DNA of 64,000 nt. Source: Sporosarcina sp. P2 (GTDB lineage: Bacteria; Bacillota; Bacilli; Bacillales_A; Planococcaceae). Positions 44,707-55,081 of this stretch are shown here, piece after piece. Every line of letters begins with the position of its first letter. Positions within the stretch are counted from its first letter, which is position 1. Location of the stretch: the NCBI RefSeq assembly GCF_002743255.1, contig NZ_PDYY01000004.1, positions 1 through 64,000 on the forward strand, written 5' to 3'. The translations under genes and the position numbers were made by a program. A model generated the notes under the pieces. The model made no database searches. It saw nothing but the letters and a program-made list of their open reading frames with translations, and was not told the origin of the DNA.

Positions 44707-46230
44707 TTGAAAAACAACCAACGTTTTAAAAGAGATAAAATTATATCATTCCTGCCTGACGGTGATTTTTATCGTAAACGCGCGATGCAAGCTATGCAAC
44801 GTGAACAATTTTCTGACGCGGAAAAATATTATAAACGTGCACTGGATTTGAATCCAGAAGATGCACTGACACATATGGAATACGGTGTGTTTATTATGGA
44901 AGTTGGCCGCTTTGAAGATGCTTATGAACTTCTGCAAACGGCTGATGACCTGGATCCAAACAATGAAGAGACGACATTCTATTTAGCAGAAGTTCACGCA
45001 CATCTGGGCCTACTGCGTGAAGCGAAGCAGTATGCATTGAAATATGTTGCTATAGCACCGGATGGCGTATTTGTGGAAGAAGCCCATGAAATCTCTGAAT
45101 TCGCCGATCAAGAAGAAATGTTTGTTGAAGAAGGCGAACAGCTGGATGGGGAAGTCATATTCAGGCAAGAAAAAGCGCGCCGTATGATGGAACAAGGGGA
45201 CTTTGAAGATGCCATTGACGTGCTTGAGGATTTATTAGTGGATTATCCAAAGACATGGGCTGTCCATAATAATTTGGCGCTTGCATATTTTTATATAGGT
45301 AAAGAAAAACATGCGGAAGATATTCTATACAATGTCCTACGTGAGGAAAAAGGCAATATCCATGCGCTGTGTAACTTGGCAGTGTTCTTTTATTACAATC
45401 GGGATGAAGAGCGTCTGAACAGCATGATGGAACTGTTGTCGAAGATTAAACCGTATCAATTCGAACAGCGCTATAAATTAGGAGCGACATTTGCGCTGAC
45501 AGGTCGTTATGAAGAAGCGTATCACTGGCTTCGCAGTCTACAAAAACGCGGATTTGAAGGTGATGTCGGATACTACTTCTGGCTGGCGAATGCTGCATAC
45601 TTTACAGGTCACCGAAAAGTAGCGGAGCAGGCAAATGAAGCCTTGCTGAAATTGGACCCTACTAAAGAAGGATTTGAACCATGGAAATCATTGGACGAAG
45701 AGGTGGACGTAGATTCTTACGAAGAGGATGTTCCGTTTCTGATTGAAAAGATTTCGAGTCCTTATCGCAGTGAGCGAATGTTCGGCTTATATGTAGTGGG
45801 AAAGTCGTCACATTTACAGGAAATCCTTTCGCATCCAGGATATATAGACGTTGAAAAATTGACTGCTGCGGAACAGTTGTTTTTAGCGCATAGCCTGAGT
45901 TATTCATTCCAAGTGACGAATCCATTCGAAAAGGCTTTGAAAAAAGCGCTAGCTATTTGTGATCTATTGTATGAAGAGTATAAACCGCTTGATGAGCGAA
46001 GTGTACAATTCTTTCAAATGTGGTTTACGTTATGTGAACATGCACTTGAACAGAAATATATGTTCAGTAACGTGCATGCACTTGCTGCTGCGGCAGATTA
46101 TATGTTCCAATCATCGCATGACAAAAAAGTGACAAAGAAATCTGTAGCAGAAAACTATAACGTATCCGTTTCAACGCTATCCAAGTATATTCAGGAATTG
46201 CTTCAATTTCTGCCTTATACAGAAGAATAA
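44707..46230 (+). CDS. yvcD: TPR-repeat protein YvcD
   Basis: The 507-aa cytoplasmic protein has tetratricopeptide repeats in the N-terminal half (YYKRALDLNPEDALTHMEYG, then LLQTADDLDPNNEETTFYLA) and further helical repeats beyond residue 190. The C-terminal part (VTKKSVAENYNVSVSTLSKYIQELL, shown shortened) looks like a DNA-binding helix-turn-helix. TTG 44707 is chosen because GGAGGA is 6 nt upstream; the longer frame would need a start with no site. In B. subtilis it also precedes trxB. Confidence 0.85.
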   Translation: MKNNQRFKRDKIISFLPDGDFYRKRAMQAMQREQFSDAEKYYKRALDLNPEDALTHMEYGVFIMEVGRFEDAYELLQTADDLDPNNEETTFYLAEVHAHLGLLREAKQYALKYVAIAPDGVFVEEAHEISEFADQEEMFVEEGEQLDGEVIFRQEKARRMMEQGDFEDAIDVLEDLLVDYPKTWAVHNNLALAYFYIGKEKHAEDILYNVLREEKGNIHALCNLAVFFYYNRDEERLNSMMELLSKIKPYQFEQRYKLGATFALTGRYEEAYHWLRSLQKRGFEGDVGYYFWLANAAYFTGHRKVAEQANEALLKLDPTKEGFEPWKSLDEEVDVDSYEEDVPFLIEKISSPYRSERMFGLYVVGKSSHLQEILSHPGYIDVEKLTAAEQLFLAHSLSYSFQVTNPFEKALKKALAICDLLYEEYKPLDERSVQFFQMWFTLCEHALEQKYMFSNVHALAAAADYMFQSSHDKKVTKKSVAENYNVSVSTLSKYIQELLQFLPYTEE

Positions 46231-46336
46231 CTACTTACAGAAGTTGCATTTAAGTTGAAATTCGAGTGTGTTTCTCGTACGATTTTATATAGCGATAGTT
46301 TTATCTGCCAGTCAGATGAAATTTTTGACGAAGTGA

Positions 46337-47332
<996 letters not shown>

Positions 47333-47432
47333 ACGATCGTTGAAATTGTAACGTGTGTGTAATCGTCTTGCAATATAAGAGAGGGATAATAGAAAAAGAA
47401 AGACACCCCCTTTCATAATATAGCAACTTTGT

Positions 47433-47478
47433 GGCTATTTACGGTATAAACTTCCGTGAATAGCCGTCTTTTTTTTTC
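47433..47478 (+). terminator. Terminator after trxB
   Basis: GGCTATT-ACGG and CCGT-AATAGCC form a long stem, followed by nine Ts. Confidence 0.88.
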
Positions 47479-47536
47479 GTTTTCAATGAAAGCGTTGTAT
47501 ACTATACATACATACTTGAAAAGTGGGGAACTACAT

Positions 47537-48013
47537 ATGCAAAAAATTGCTAACTTGCTCGTGGTGAAAGACGGTCAAGTCCTATTACTAAAGAAGCCGA
47601 GGCGTGGATGGTATGTGGCACCGGGAGGGAAAATAGACGAAGGTGAATCGGTCTATGAAGCAGCTCATCGTGAATTTCTCGAAGAAACCGGTGCGCAGGC
47701 AATCTCGCCACATGTAAAAGGCATATATACGATGATGATTATGGACGATGAGGGTATAGAATTATTGAACGAATGGTTACTCTTCACATTTGTCGCACAT
47801 GATTATTCTGGGGAATTGATGAAGACAACTATCGAAGGTGAATTAGAATGGCATCCGCTAGAAAGTTTGCATACACTGCCAATGGCGGAAGGTGATCGCA
47901 AGAATTTGCTCTTTGCGGTTAATCAGAAAGGCATGCAGTATGGAACATTCTATTATACAGAGCAATTCCGCCTCTTGCGGGAATCACTTCAACAATCAAT
48001 GGAAGGTGAATAA
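47537..48013 (+). CDS. yvcI: NUDIX hydrolase YvcI
   Basis: The 158-aa protein has the complete NUDIX box ([24 protein letters not shown], shown shortened to its ends) at about residues 38-60 and hydrolyses a nucleoside-diphosphate-type substrate, not determined. It opens the yvcI-rapZ-yvcK-whiA-crh operon. ATG 47537 follows GTGGGGAA. Confidence 0.92.
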   Translation: MQKIANLLVVKDGQVLLLKKPRRGWYVAPGGKIDEGESVYEAAHREFLEETGAQAISPHVKGIYTMMIMDDEGIELLNEWLLFTFVAHDYSGELMKTTIEGELEWHPLESLHTLPMAEGDRKNLLFAVNQKGMQYGTFYYTEQFRLLRESLQQSMEGE

Positions 48014-48018
48014 TATTT

Positions 48019-48906
48019 ATGGATCAACCACAAGTGGTAAATGAATATGAAGTGGTAATTATTACGGGTATGTCAGGTGCAGGCAAGACAGTCGCTATGC
48101 AATGCTTTGAAGACATGGGATTCTATTGTATCGACAATTTGCCACCCGAACTATTTGTAACATTCCTCGATTTGATGATGAAGTCGAATAATCAGATGAG
48201 ACGTATTGCCGCAGTGATGGATACGCGCGGAGGAAGTTTATTTGATTCCATGATTACTGCACTCGAAGGATTATTCAAGATGGAAGATGTCAAAACCAGT
48301 TTGTTGTTCTTGGATTCAGATGATGAAGCTCTTGTAAAACGTTATAAAGAAACACGCAGATCACACCCATTATCTGAAGGTGGCGTGTTACTCGAAGGGA
48401 TTCGGAAAGAGCGTCATTTGCTGACTGAAATAAAAGGACTTTCACGTTCTATTATTGATACATCGAAATTAAAGCCCAAGCACTTACGGGAAAAAATCAC
48501 ACGGGAGTTTTCTGAAGCAGGCGAGCCGAACTTCACCTTGAATTTCGTATCGTTTGGTTTCAAGCATGGGATGCCGATTGATGCAGATGTAGTATTCGAC
48601 GTACGATTTTTACCGAACCCGTTTTATTTGGAAGAATTACGTCCGTTGACAGGTTTAAATCATGAAGTATCGGATTATGTATTGAAATGGGCGGACACGA
48701 AAGAATTGATTGAGAAACTAACGGACTTATTCAAGTTCTTAATTCCACAGTATAAACAAGAAGGAAAAGGTCAGGCAGTCATAGCGTTCGGTTGTACAGG
48801 TGGTCAACACCGTTCTGTTACACTCGCCGAATACTTTACAGGCGTTTTTAAAGGCGATTACCCAACACATGTATCGCATCGGGATGTTGAAAAAAGAAAG
48901 GGTTGA
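48019..48906 (+). CDS. rapZ: RNase adapter/nucleotide-binding protein RapZ (YvcJ)
   Basis: The 295-aa P-loop protein has Walker A GMSGAGKT (about 15-22), then CIDNLPP, and the C-terminal motif [19 protein letters not shown]. In E. coli RapZ controls glmZ decay and glucosamine-6-phosphate; in B. subtilis YvcJ affects competence and binds nucleotides. yvcK starts 2 nt after its stop. Confidence 0.95.
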   Translation: MDQPQVVNEYEVVIITGMSGAGKTVAMQCFEDMGFYCIDNLPPELFVTFLDLMMKSNNQMRRIAAVMDTRGGSLFDSMITALEGLFKMEDVKTSLLFLDSDDEALVKRYKETRRSHPLSEGGVLLEGIRKERHLLTEIKGLSRSIIDTSKLKPKHLREKITREFSEAGEPNFTLNFVSFGFKHGMPIDADVVFDVRFLPNPFYLEELRPLTGLNHEVSDYVLKWADTKELIEKLTDLFKFLIPQYKQEGKGQAVIAFGCTGGQHRSVTLAEYFTGVFKGDYPTHVSHRDVEKRKG

Positions 48907-48907
48907 C

Positions 48908-49876
48908 ATGAATATGCAATCCACTACAAAGAAACGCGTTGTTGTGTTCGGAGGCGGTACAGGATTATCTAATATCCTTCGCGGTTTAAAGCGTTATCCA
49001 ATTGAATTGACAGCTATTGTGACGGTGGCGGATGATGGGGGAAGTTCAGGTCGTTTATTCGACCAGTACAACGTCCCGCCACCTGGAGATATAAGACAGG
49101 TTATGGCAGCGCTTTCAGATGTCGAACCCATGATTGAAAAAATGTTCCAGCATCGTTTTGAGGGATCAGATGGATTGAAGGGACATTCTCTTGGGAATTT
49201 GATGCTTACGGCCTTAACAACGATTACTGGTGATTTCGCCCGTGCAGTCGAGCAGATGGGCGCTGTTCTGAATATTAAAGGAACCGTATTACCTGCTGCA
49301 AATCAGCGAATTACCTTGCATGCAGAGCTTGAAGATGGTTCAATCATTACAGGCGAATCGAAAATTCCTCTCTATGGAAGGAAAATCCGTAACGTTTTCA
49401 TCACGCCTCAAGATGTAAAACCATTACCGGAAACAGCCGATACGATAAAAAATGCAGATTTAATCGTATTTGGACCGGGAAGCTTGTATACTAGTACTTT
49501 GCCAACACTTTTAGTGCAGGACATTCGCGAAGCGATTCTCGAAAGTGCTGCAAAAAAAGTCTATGTTGGTAACTTAACCACACAACGTGGCGAAACGTAT
49601 CGCTATACTGCTTCTGAGCATGTTCAGGCACTCTATGATCATGCGGGAGCACCGTTTCTTGATGCAGTTCTAGTGAATAATGTAGAAGCGTTCAGACGTA
49701 TGCATAACCTGGCTGAAAATGAAGAGCCTTGGCTTGTGGAAAATGATTTGGAGTGCCTGCAAGCGCTAGTGCCTGAAGTATTTGTGCAAGAGATCGCGTC
49801 TCTTATTGATGGGACGGTTATGCATAAAACAATGGAAGTGTCAGATTTGTTGATGCGTTATATAGAGAGAACGTAG
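48908..49876 (+). CDS. yvcK: YvcK/GlmR gluconeogenesis factor (CofD-like)
   Basis: The 322-aa protein has the CofD-like fold: VVFGGGTGLSNILRGLK, VTVADDGGSSGRL, PPPGDIRQ and FGPGSLYTSTLPTLL. It binds UDP-GlcNAc in B. subtilis and is needed for growth on gluconeogenic carbon and for cell shape. The frame extends upstream to 48800 but overlaps rapZ there; ATG 48908 has AGAAAGGG before it. Confidence 0.94.
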   Translation: MNMQSTTKKRVVVFGGGTGLSNILRGLKRYPIELTAIVTVADDGGSSGRLFDQYNVPPPGDIRQVMAALSDVEPMIEKMFQHRFEGSDGLKGHSLGNLMLTALTTITGDFARAVEQMGAVLNIKGTVLPAANQRITLHAELEDGSIITGESKIPLYGRKIRNVFITPQDVKPLPETADTIKNADLIVFGPGSLYTSTLPTLLVQDIREAILESAAKKVYVGNLTTQRGETYRYTASEHVQALYDHAGAPFLDAVLVNNVEAFRRMHNLAENEEPWLVENDLECLQALVPEVFVQEIASLIDGTVMHKTMEVSDLLMRYIERT

Positions 49877-49917
49877 AAGGCGGATAGATGTGAAAATCGC
49901 CGAAGAGGGGGAATATC

Positions 49918-50844
49918 ATGTCTTTTGCATCCAAAACAAAGAAAGAATTGACGCAGATTGAAACGGATGATTGTTGTACGAAAGCAGAAATTGCGGCATT
50001 CATCCGTATGAATGGCGTTATGTCTTTTTCAAATAAACAACTTAGTCTTGACGTTCAAACGGAAAATGCCTCTATTGCGCGTCGTTTGTATTCGAATGTG
50101 AAGGCGTTGTATCCATATAAAGTGGAATTGCTTGTACGGAAAAAAATGCGTTTAAAGAAAAACAATGTCTATATTTGCCGGATTCGTGATGGGGCCAAGC
50201 ACTTACTGGAAGAGTTATCCATTATGACGCATGACTTCCAAATGATTAACACGATCGATCCACAGCTAATTGAAAAAGACTGCTGTGCACGCGCATACTT
50301 ACGGGGAGCTTTCCTGGCAGGAGGTTCCGTTAATAATCCGGAGACGTCTTCTTATCACTTGGAAGTCTTCTCGAGCTATCAAGAACATAGTCAATCACTT
50401 GTTGAGTTGATGAACCATTTTCATTTGAATGCAAAATCTATTGAACGCAAAAAAGGATTTATCGCGTATCTAAAAGAAGCAGAAAAAATATCCGATTTTC
50501 TGGGCATCATCGGTGCACATGTATCCCTAATGAAGTTTGAGGATGTGCGAATCATGCGAGATATGCGCAACAGTGTGAATCGGCTAGTGAATTGTGAAAC
50601 CGCTAATCTGAATAAAACGATTGGTGCAGCACAAAGGCAAGTAGAAAATATTAAATTGATTGAGCGCACGATTGGTTTAGATCAATTACCGGAACGTCTA
50701 CAAGAGATTGCTCAATTACGTGTTACTCATCAAGATGTGACGCTAAAAGAGCTAGGCGAGCTAGTAACGGGTACACCGGTTAGTAAATCGGGTGTCAATC
50801 ATCGTTTGCGTAAGATTGAAGAAATCGCAGATCGATTACGGTAA
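49918..50844 (+). CDS. whiA: DNA-binding protein WhiA
   Basis: The 308-aa protein has an N-terminal degenerate LAGLIDADG homing-nuclease fold (with [19 protein letters not shown]) and a C-terminal helix-turn-helix ([29 protein letters not shown], shown in part). WhiA affects chromosome segregation and division in B. subtilis. AGAGGGGGAA precedes the ATG. Confidence 0.95.
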   Translation: MSFASKTKKELTQIETDDCCTKAEIAAFIRMNGVMSFSNKQLSLDVQTENASIARRLYSNVKALYPYKVELLVRKKMRLKKNNVYICRIRDGAKHLLEELSIMTHDFQMINTIDPQLIEKDCCARAYLRGAFLAGGSVNNPETSSYHLEVFSSYQEHSQSLVELMNHFHLNAKSIERKKGFIAYLKEAEKISDFLGIIGAHVSLMKFEDVRIMRDMRNSVNRLVNCETANLNKTIGAAQRQVENIKLIERTIGLDQLPERLQEIAQLRVTHQDVTLKELGELVTGTPVSKSGVNHRLRKIEEIADRLR

Positions 50845-50892
50845 ATTATTAGTAGATCCTTCTTAAGAAGAGGAAGAAAAGGAGCACACAAT

Positions 50893-51150
50893 ATGGTAGA
50901 AAAAACAGTGAAAGTAGGAATTAAACCTGGTTTGCAAGCGAGACAGGCGGCGTTATTTGTGCAGGAGGCCAATAAGTATACGGCTGATATTTATTTGAAG
51001 AAGGATAATCGTCAAGTGAATGCAAAGAGTATCATGGGGATTATGAGTTTGGCGATTGCGAAGGGGACGGAGATCACGTTGATTACGGACGGGATTGATG
51101 AGGATTTGGCTCTTCAGAATTTAGCTGACATAGTGGAAGAGGAGCAGTAA
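50893..51150 (+). CDS. crh: HPr-like protein Crh
   Basis: Crh is an 85-aa HPr paralogue that lacks the phosphotransferase histidine: GLQARQAA carries Gln15 where HPr has His15 in GLHARPA. Ser46 is kept (NAKSIMGIMSL), so HprK can phosphorylate it and Crh-Ser-P can serve as a CcpA co-repressor. It ends the yvcI-crh operon. Confidence 0.95.
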   Translation: MVEKTVKVGIKPGLQARQAALFVQEANKYTADIYLKKDNRQVNAKSIMGIMSLAIAKGTEITLITDGIDEDLALQNLADIVEEEQ

Positions 51151-51170
51151 GTTGAATAGTATGGGAAATG

Positions 51171-51208
51171 GGTGGCGGTGACCTTGTGAGGTTTCGTCAT
51201 CTTTTTTT
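51171..51208 (+). terminator. Terminator after crh
   Basis: A GT-pair-containing stem (51171-51183 with 51190-51201) is followed by seven Ts. Confidence 0.7.
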
Positions 51209-51245
51209 GTTTATGGCTTAGTGAGGGGAGACGTGGGGAAGCCGT

Positions 51246-51368
51246 TGATCTGCGTTTTAGACGGACGCTTTCCTGCGGGCATGGCTTGAGCCTCCTCGTC
51301 ACTGCGTTCCTGCGGGGTCTCAAGGCTCATGCTTTTCCCGCGGGAGTCGCCGCCTAAAACGCAGATCA
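51246..51368. repeat. Large interspersed palindromic repeat, complete copy
   Basis: The 123-bp element begins TGATCTGCGTTTTAG and ends CTAAAACGCAGATCA, giving long terminal inverted repeats with an internal GC-rich part (CCTGCGGGC, CCTGCGGGGTCTCAAGG, CCCGCGGGAG). Similar elements are scattered through many Bacillales genomes, as I recall. It carries no ORF. A remnant is seen at 22395-22427. Confidence 0.85.
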
Positions 51369-51460
51369 CCTGGTTTACGTTTCTTTCTGAAGTTAGAAAG
51401 CTGGTACATTTGTTTGGAAAAGATTAAACCCAACCCCAAGTCCATATAAAAATACAAAAT

Positions 51461-51503
51461 AAAAAGGTTGTCACGGAAGGCCATTTGGCGTTCCGGACAA
51501 CCT
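51461..51503 (-). terminator. Terminator of clpP
   Basis: AGGTTGTC/GACAACCT with an inner CGGAA/TTCCG stem; on the minus strand it is followed by TTTTTATTTTG. Confidence 0.9.
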
Positions 51504-51510
51504 ATAGTGA

Positions 51511-52107
51511 TTATTTCTTTTCGATTTCGCTGCGTTCTAGAACGTGGTCGACTAGGCCGTATTCTTTAGCGCGTTCGGCAGTCATGAAGTTATCGCGGTC
51601 TGTGTCTTTTGCGATGACGTCGATTGGCTGACCCGTGCGATCTGAAAGGATTTGGTTTAGTTTTTCACGTAGGTGTAAGATGCGTTTTGCGGCAATTTCG
51701 ATTTCAGTTGCCTGACCTTGTGCGCCACCTAATGGTTGGTGAATCATTACTTCTGCGTTTGGCAAAGCGTAACGTTTACCTTCTGTACCAGCAGTTAGCA
51801 AGAATGCACCCATAGATGCTGCCATACCTACACAGATTGTGCGGATGTCTGGCTTGATGTATTGCATTGTATCGTAGATTGCCATACCCGCTGTGATACT
51901 TCCACCTGGGCTGTTAATGTAAATGGAGATATCTTTTTCTGGATCTTCAGCTTCCAAGAATAGCAGTTGTGCAACGATGGAGTTTGCCACGTTGTCGTCA
52001 ATGCCGCTCCCCAACATGATAATACGGTCTTTTAATAGACGAGAGTAGATGTCGTACGCTCGCTCACCACGATTTGTTTGTTCAATAACTGTAGGAATTA
52101 GATTCAA
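51511..52107 (-). CDS. clpP: ATP-dependent Clp protease proteolytic subunit
   Basis: ClpP is the serine peptidase of the ClpCP and ClpXP proteases. The 198-aa protein has the complete triad: Ser98 (GMAASMG), His123 ([11 protein letters not shown]) and Asp172 (DTDRDN). The start is TTG with AAAGGAGGA upstream. The CtsR box over its promoter indicates heat-shock control. Confidence 0.97.
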   Translation of the reverse strand: MNLIPTVIEQTNRGERAYDIYSRLLKDRIIMLGSGIDDNVANSIVAQLLFLEAEDPEKDISIYINSPGGSITAGMAIYDTMQYIKPDIRTICVGMAASMGAFLLTAGTEGKRYALPNAEVMIHQPLGGAQGQATEIEIAAKRILHLREKLNQILSDRTGQPIDVIAKDTDRDNFMTAERAKEYGLVDHVLERSEIEKK

Positions 52108-52146
52108 TTAGACTTCCTCCTTTAATCACTTCATAATATTCGTTCG

Positions 52147-52170
52147 GTTGAAATCATTTCGTATTTCAAC
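52147..52170 (-). other. Hairpin in the clpP leader
   Basis: GTTGAAAT and ATTTCAAC are a perfect 8-bp inverted repeat with an 8-nt loop, located in the clpP leader between the -10 and the start codon. Confidence 0.55.
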
Positions 52171-52179
52171 TATAACTGT

Positions 52180-52209
52180 ATTTTACCTATTAAGGTCAAC
52201 AAAGGTCAA
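52180..52209 (-). promoter_or_regulatory. Promoter of clpP
   Basis: On the minus strand TTGACC (52209-52204) and TAAAAT (52185-52180) are separated by 18 nt. Confidence 0.55.
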
Positions 52210-52210
52210 A
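52194..52210. promoter_or_regulatory. CtsR operator
   Basis: The direct heptad repeat GGTCAAC-AAA-GGTCAAA matches the CtsR consensus (RGTCAAA-NAN-RGTCAAA) with one mismatch and covers the clpP -35 box. Confidence 0.75.
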
Positions 52211-52338
52211 TCATTTGCCTTAAAAATACACATTGCTTTTCATTATATTCTACGATATAATGGAAGATGTCTCTTACAGAAGAAAAGCTTTTTTCTGTAG
52301 TTGAGTAATTATAGTTAAAGCTTGATACTACACGTTTA

Positions 52339-52410
52339 GTCCTCGTGGTGCAATGGATAGCACGCAAGCCTCCGAAGCTTGAAATGTGGGTTCGACTCCC
52401 GCCGAGGGCA
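52339..52410 (+). tRNA. tRNA-Arg (CCG)
   Basis: The acceptor stem GTCCTCG pairs with CGAGGGC and the anticodon loop CTCCGAA gives CCG. CCA is not encoded. A tRNA-Arg also stands beside clpP in B. subtilis. The accessory aromatic locus begins directly after it. Confidence 0.95.
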
Positions 52411-52420
52411 TCATAGTGAA

Positions 52421-52467
52421 GTGTTTGAACAGTTCGCATTTTGCGATTATGCTCAAACGCTTTTTTT
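52421..52467 (+). terminator. Terminator after tRNA-Arg
   Basis: GTGTTTGA and TCAAACGC form the stem of a longer hairpin, followed by seven Ts. The bases from 52468 to 52653 hold a short basic frame on the minus strand that I do not call a gene. Confidence 0.8.
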
Positions 52468-52653
52468 ATGCTCGAATTTCTATTGCTCTCGGCTTTCTAT
52501 TCTTATTTTCCCCGTCTGGCACTTCTTTTAAACTTCGTTGCTAAATATCCCTTGGCAGTCTTTGGTTTCGTATAAGTATTCACGAATCGCTTGGCTTTGC
52601 GAACGCTGGCTGTTTGGCTAAATCCGGAATATAGAACGCCGGTTACCGGTGTC

Positions 52654-53880
52654 CTACACAGCCGTTTCCACTTTTTTATCCGAGACGAAGTGCTCTTTTT
52701 CAACAAGGAATGAAACGAGTAAACTACCAACGATTGCCCATAAAGGTGCGCTGATGTTCAGGAAGCTAATATCTGACATACCGATGATTAAAGAAAAGAA
52801 TGCGCCCATCTGGAAATTGTTTGCTGAGAAGGCTTTCTTCAGTGAATTCATGAGAACGCCGAGCATAGCAAGTCCAGCGATGACACTGACAATTACTCCT
52901 GGCATGGCGATGACAAGAGGAACAACCGCCGCTGCAAACAGCCCGAACGTTGAGAACAGGACGCCGCATACTACCGAAGCCACGTACCGGCTCTCTTTTC
53001 CTCCCACATCATCAGCAGAACAAATTGCTGTCATAGGGCCTGCGATGTTGATGGCATGCGCTCCAAAGAAAGAGCCAATCAAACCAATAACAGAACCATG
53101 AATCGCCATCATATTATTCGGAGGCTTATAACCCTGAGCTGTCAGTACGCCGGATGCCTGGGCATTTTCTGTACAGATAATCAGCAGAGCAAGCGGTATG
53201 CCAATAGACAAAATAGCGTTTAAGTTGAAGCTGGGCATAATGAGCTGCGGCAATATAAATGTACTGGTAATGTCTTGCAATTGAAACTCTTTCATAAAGA
53301 TAGCCAATGTAACAGCGATCAGAAGCGCTAGTAAAACCGGTGGGAATTTCTTCAAAAAGCGTGTTGACAGTAAAAATACCAAAATAGTAGAGCCTGCCAA
53401 TAGTGGGGAAACCGTGACGGAGGTAATCATTTCTGTGGAAAAACGGATCATGACACCGACAATCATCCCCATGACGATTGGCACTGGTATCCACTTCATC
53501 ACTTTGTCGATTATGCCCGATGAACCTAGAATGATTACTAACACATGCGCCACTAAATAAGCCCCGATGGCTTCTTGAAGAGAGAAATGGGTTAAAGATC
53601 CAGCAACTAATACTGCACCGGCAATGGAGTGGGCGCCTGCGATAGGCTGACGATATCGTAATGAGAGAAAAATACCGAGCAATCCACTGAAAAAATAAAC
53701 GGCAAATATCCAACTTATGGTCTCGCTATAAGATAAGCCACCGCTTGTTGCGCCACCAATGATGATTAAAGCTGGACCTGTGCAACCGAAGATTGCTGCC
53801 ACCAACCCTGCGCTGATGGTATTTAAGTTTGTGTGATTACCCAGATCTTTCAAGTGCGCACGCAGAGTAGTTATTTTCAC
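52654..53880 (-). CDS. BenE family benzoate/H+ symporter-like permease
   Basis: This 408-aa membrane protein with about 11-12 helices matches the BenE family of benzoate-proton symporters: AGLVAAIFGCTGPALIIIGGA near the start (shown shortened), RQPIAGAHSIAGAVLVAG, and ICTENAQASGVL. It probably imports the aromatic acid degraded by the operon downstream; benzoate itself is not proven. GTG 53880 has GGGAGG 9 nt upstream. It is transcribed in the same direction as the LysR gene but separated from it by 152 nt with a cre-like site. Confidence 0.88.
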   Translation of the reverse strand: MKITTLRAHLKDLGNHTNLNTISAGLVAAIFGCTGPALIIIGGATSGGLSYSETISWIFAVYFFSGLLGIFLSLRYRQPIAGAHSIAGAVLVAGSLTHFSLQEAIGAYLVAHVLVIILGSSGIIDKVMKWIPVPIVMGMIVGVMIRFSTEMITSVTVSPLLAGSTILVFLLSTRFLKKFPPVLLALLIAVTLAIFMKEFQLQDITSTFILPQLIMPSFNLNAILSIGIPLALLIICTENAQASGVLTAQGYKPPNNMMAIHGSVIGLIGSFFGAHAINIAGPMTAICSADDVGGKESRYVASVVCGVLFSTFGLFAAAVVPLVIAMPGVIVSVIAGLAMLGVLMNSLKKAFSANNFQMGAFFSLIIGMSDISFLNISAPLWAIVGSLLVSFLVEKEHFVSDKKVETAV

Positions 53881-54010
53881 ATATCCCAGCCTCCCAGCTA
53901 TAAATCTGCGTTTCTATTTCCACGGTAAAATGGTGCAGATGCTGCCTCGCCATGGAAACGAAAAGAATTCCTGGAAACAGTCTTTCTGCAGTAGATTAAT
54001 TATTTAGAAA

Positions 54011-54024
54011 TATAAGCGCTTACA
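54011..54024 (-). promoter_or_regulatory. cre-like site (CcpA) upstream of the BenE-type gene
   Basis: On the minus strand the site reads TGTAAGCGCTTATA, matching the cre consensus TGWAANCGNTNWCA at all fixed positions but one. It is 131 nt upstream of the permease start. CcpA with HPr-Ser-P or Crh-Ser-P could repress uptake when glucose is present. Confidence 0.5.
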
Positions 54025-54032
54025 TTTATGGC

Positions 54033-54920
54033 TTAATTACATGTTACTTCCATTTCATGGTTGATGATGGAGTATATAATTTTCTTGACAGGCGCAGCAA
54101 TTATAGAGCTTTTTCTGTACTGCACATAGACTCTGTTCGGGATATTAGAGATATCTTCAATACTTTTGACGATTATATCATTTTTATTTAATCTATGGAT
54201 TCCAAGAGATGGTGTAATACCGACTCCTATTCCACTTTCGATAATCGTTATCAGCATTTCGTTATTGTCCACATCAATTCGTTTAATATCGGGAACACCA
54301 ACCAACTTCTGATCAATTTCTTTCCAGAGATTGGATTTACGCCTGTAACTGATCAGCGTTTCACCTTCGAGGTCACCGATAGCGAGTTCATCCTTTTCAG
54401 CCAGATGATGGTCTTTGCCTAGAACAACGACTAAATTATTATCAAAAAGATATTCCGTTATGATTTCCGGGCGGTGGGCGCTAACATTTCGGGTGAATAC
54501 TAAATCCAATTCACCTGATAGAATCTGTTCATTCAGACTGCAAGAATCTTCACCTTCAATTATCGTAATATTTAAGTTTTCAATCGTAATGATTGCGTTC
54601 AGGAGTTCAGTCATAAAGGAATAGGAATAACCGGGTGAAAAACCAATTCTGATTTCCGGGAAGTTGGAATGCTTTGTTACTTCTTTTGAATGGTTCATAT
54701 ACGTTAATATGTTCGTTGCATATTCAAAAAAAACCGTGCCTTCTTTTGTCGGAACAATCTTCCGGCCGACTCGTTCAAATAACGAGCAGGACAACTCGAG
54801 CTCCAGATTCTTTATCCGGGCTGTGACTGTAGGCTGTGTAACATTTAGCAAATTTGCTGTTTTTGAATAGCTCTTCTGTTCCACGATAGTCAAAAAAGTT
54901 TCCAGCTGAGTTTTATCCAA
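54033..54920 (-). CDS. LysR family transcriptional regulator
   Basis: The 295-aa protein has the LysR winged helix-turn-helix at 1-60 (QLETFLTIVEQKSYSKTANL, then NVTQPTVTARIKNLELEL) and a C-terminal effector-binding domain. It lies between the permease and the divergent catabolic operon, the usual place for a LysR activator that responds to an aromatic inducer or ring-cleavage product. The start is TTG with GGGGGTAAG upstream. Confidence 0.92.
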   Translation of the reverse strand: MDKTQLETFLTIVEQKSYSKTANLLNVTQPTVTARIKNLELELSCSLFERVGRKIVPTKEGTVFFEYATNILTYMNHSKEVTKHSNFPEIRIGFSPGYSYSFMTELLNAIITIENLNITIIEGEDSCSLNEQILSGELDLVFTRNVSAHRPEIITEYLFDNNLVVVLGKDHHLAEKDELAIGDLEGETLISYRRKSNLWKEIDQKLVGVPDIKRIDVDNNEMLITIIESGIGVGITPSLGIHRLNKNDIIVKSIEDISNIPNRVYVQYRKSSIIAAPVKKIIYSIINHEMEVTCN

Positions 54921-54956
54921 TTGCTTACCCCCTATGCAGATAATAAGATGGAATTT

Positions 54957-54972
54957 ATTCCAAATTGGTAAT
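54957..54972. promoter_or_regulatory. Possible LysR autoregulatory site
   Basis: ATTCCAAATTGGTAAT is an imperfect palindrome of the T-N11-A type, 37 nt upstream of the LysR start codon; a second palindrome, GGAATTTATTCC, overlaps it. Confidence 0.35.
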
Positions 54973-55081
54973 TATTCAATAAGTATAGCACTAGATTTAA
55001 AGCTGTCAAAAACATTTTTCAGTCGTAATACCCAAATGATTTTTTCCTTCATCTATAGAGCAGAAACTAAATCTACCAAAT

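Noticed and set aside
47486..47502. cre-like sequence before yvcI
   Set aside because: Two fixed positions of the cre consensus are wrong, and the site overlaps a T-rich terminator tail.
52503..52730. 75-codon minus-strand basic frame
   Set aside because: Its first part overlaps the end of the BenE-type gene, and no ribosome site is present. The basic tail could be a remnant but cannot be supported.
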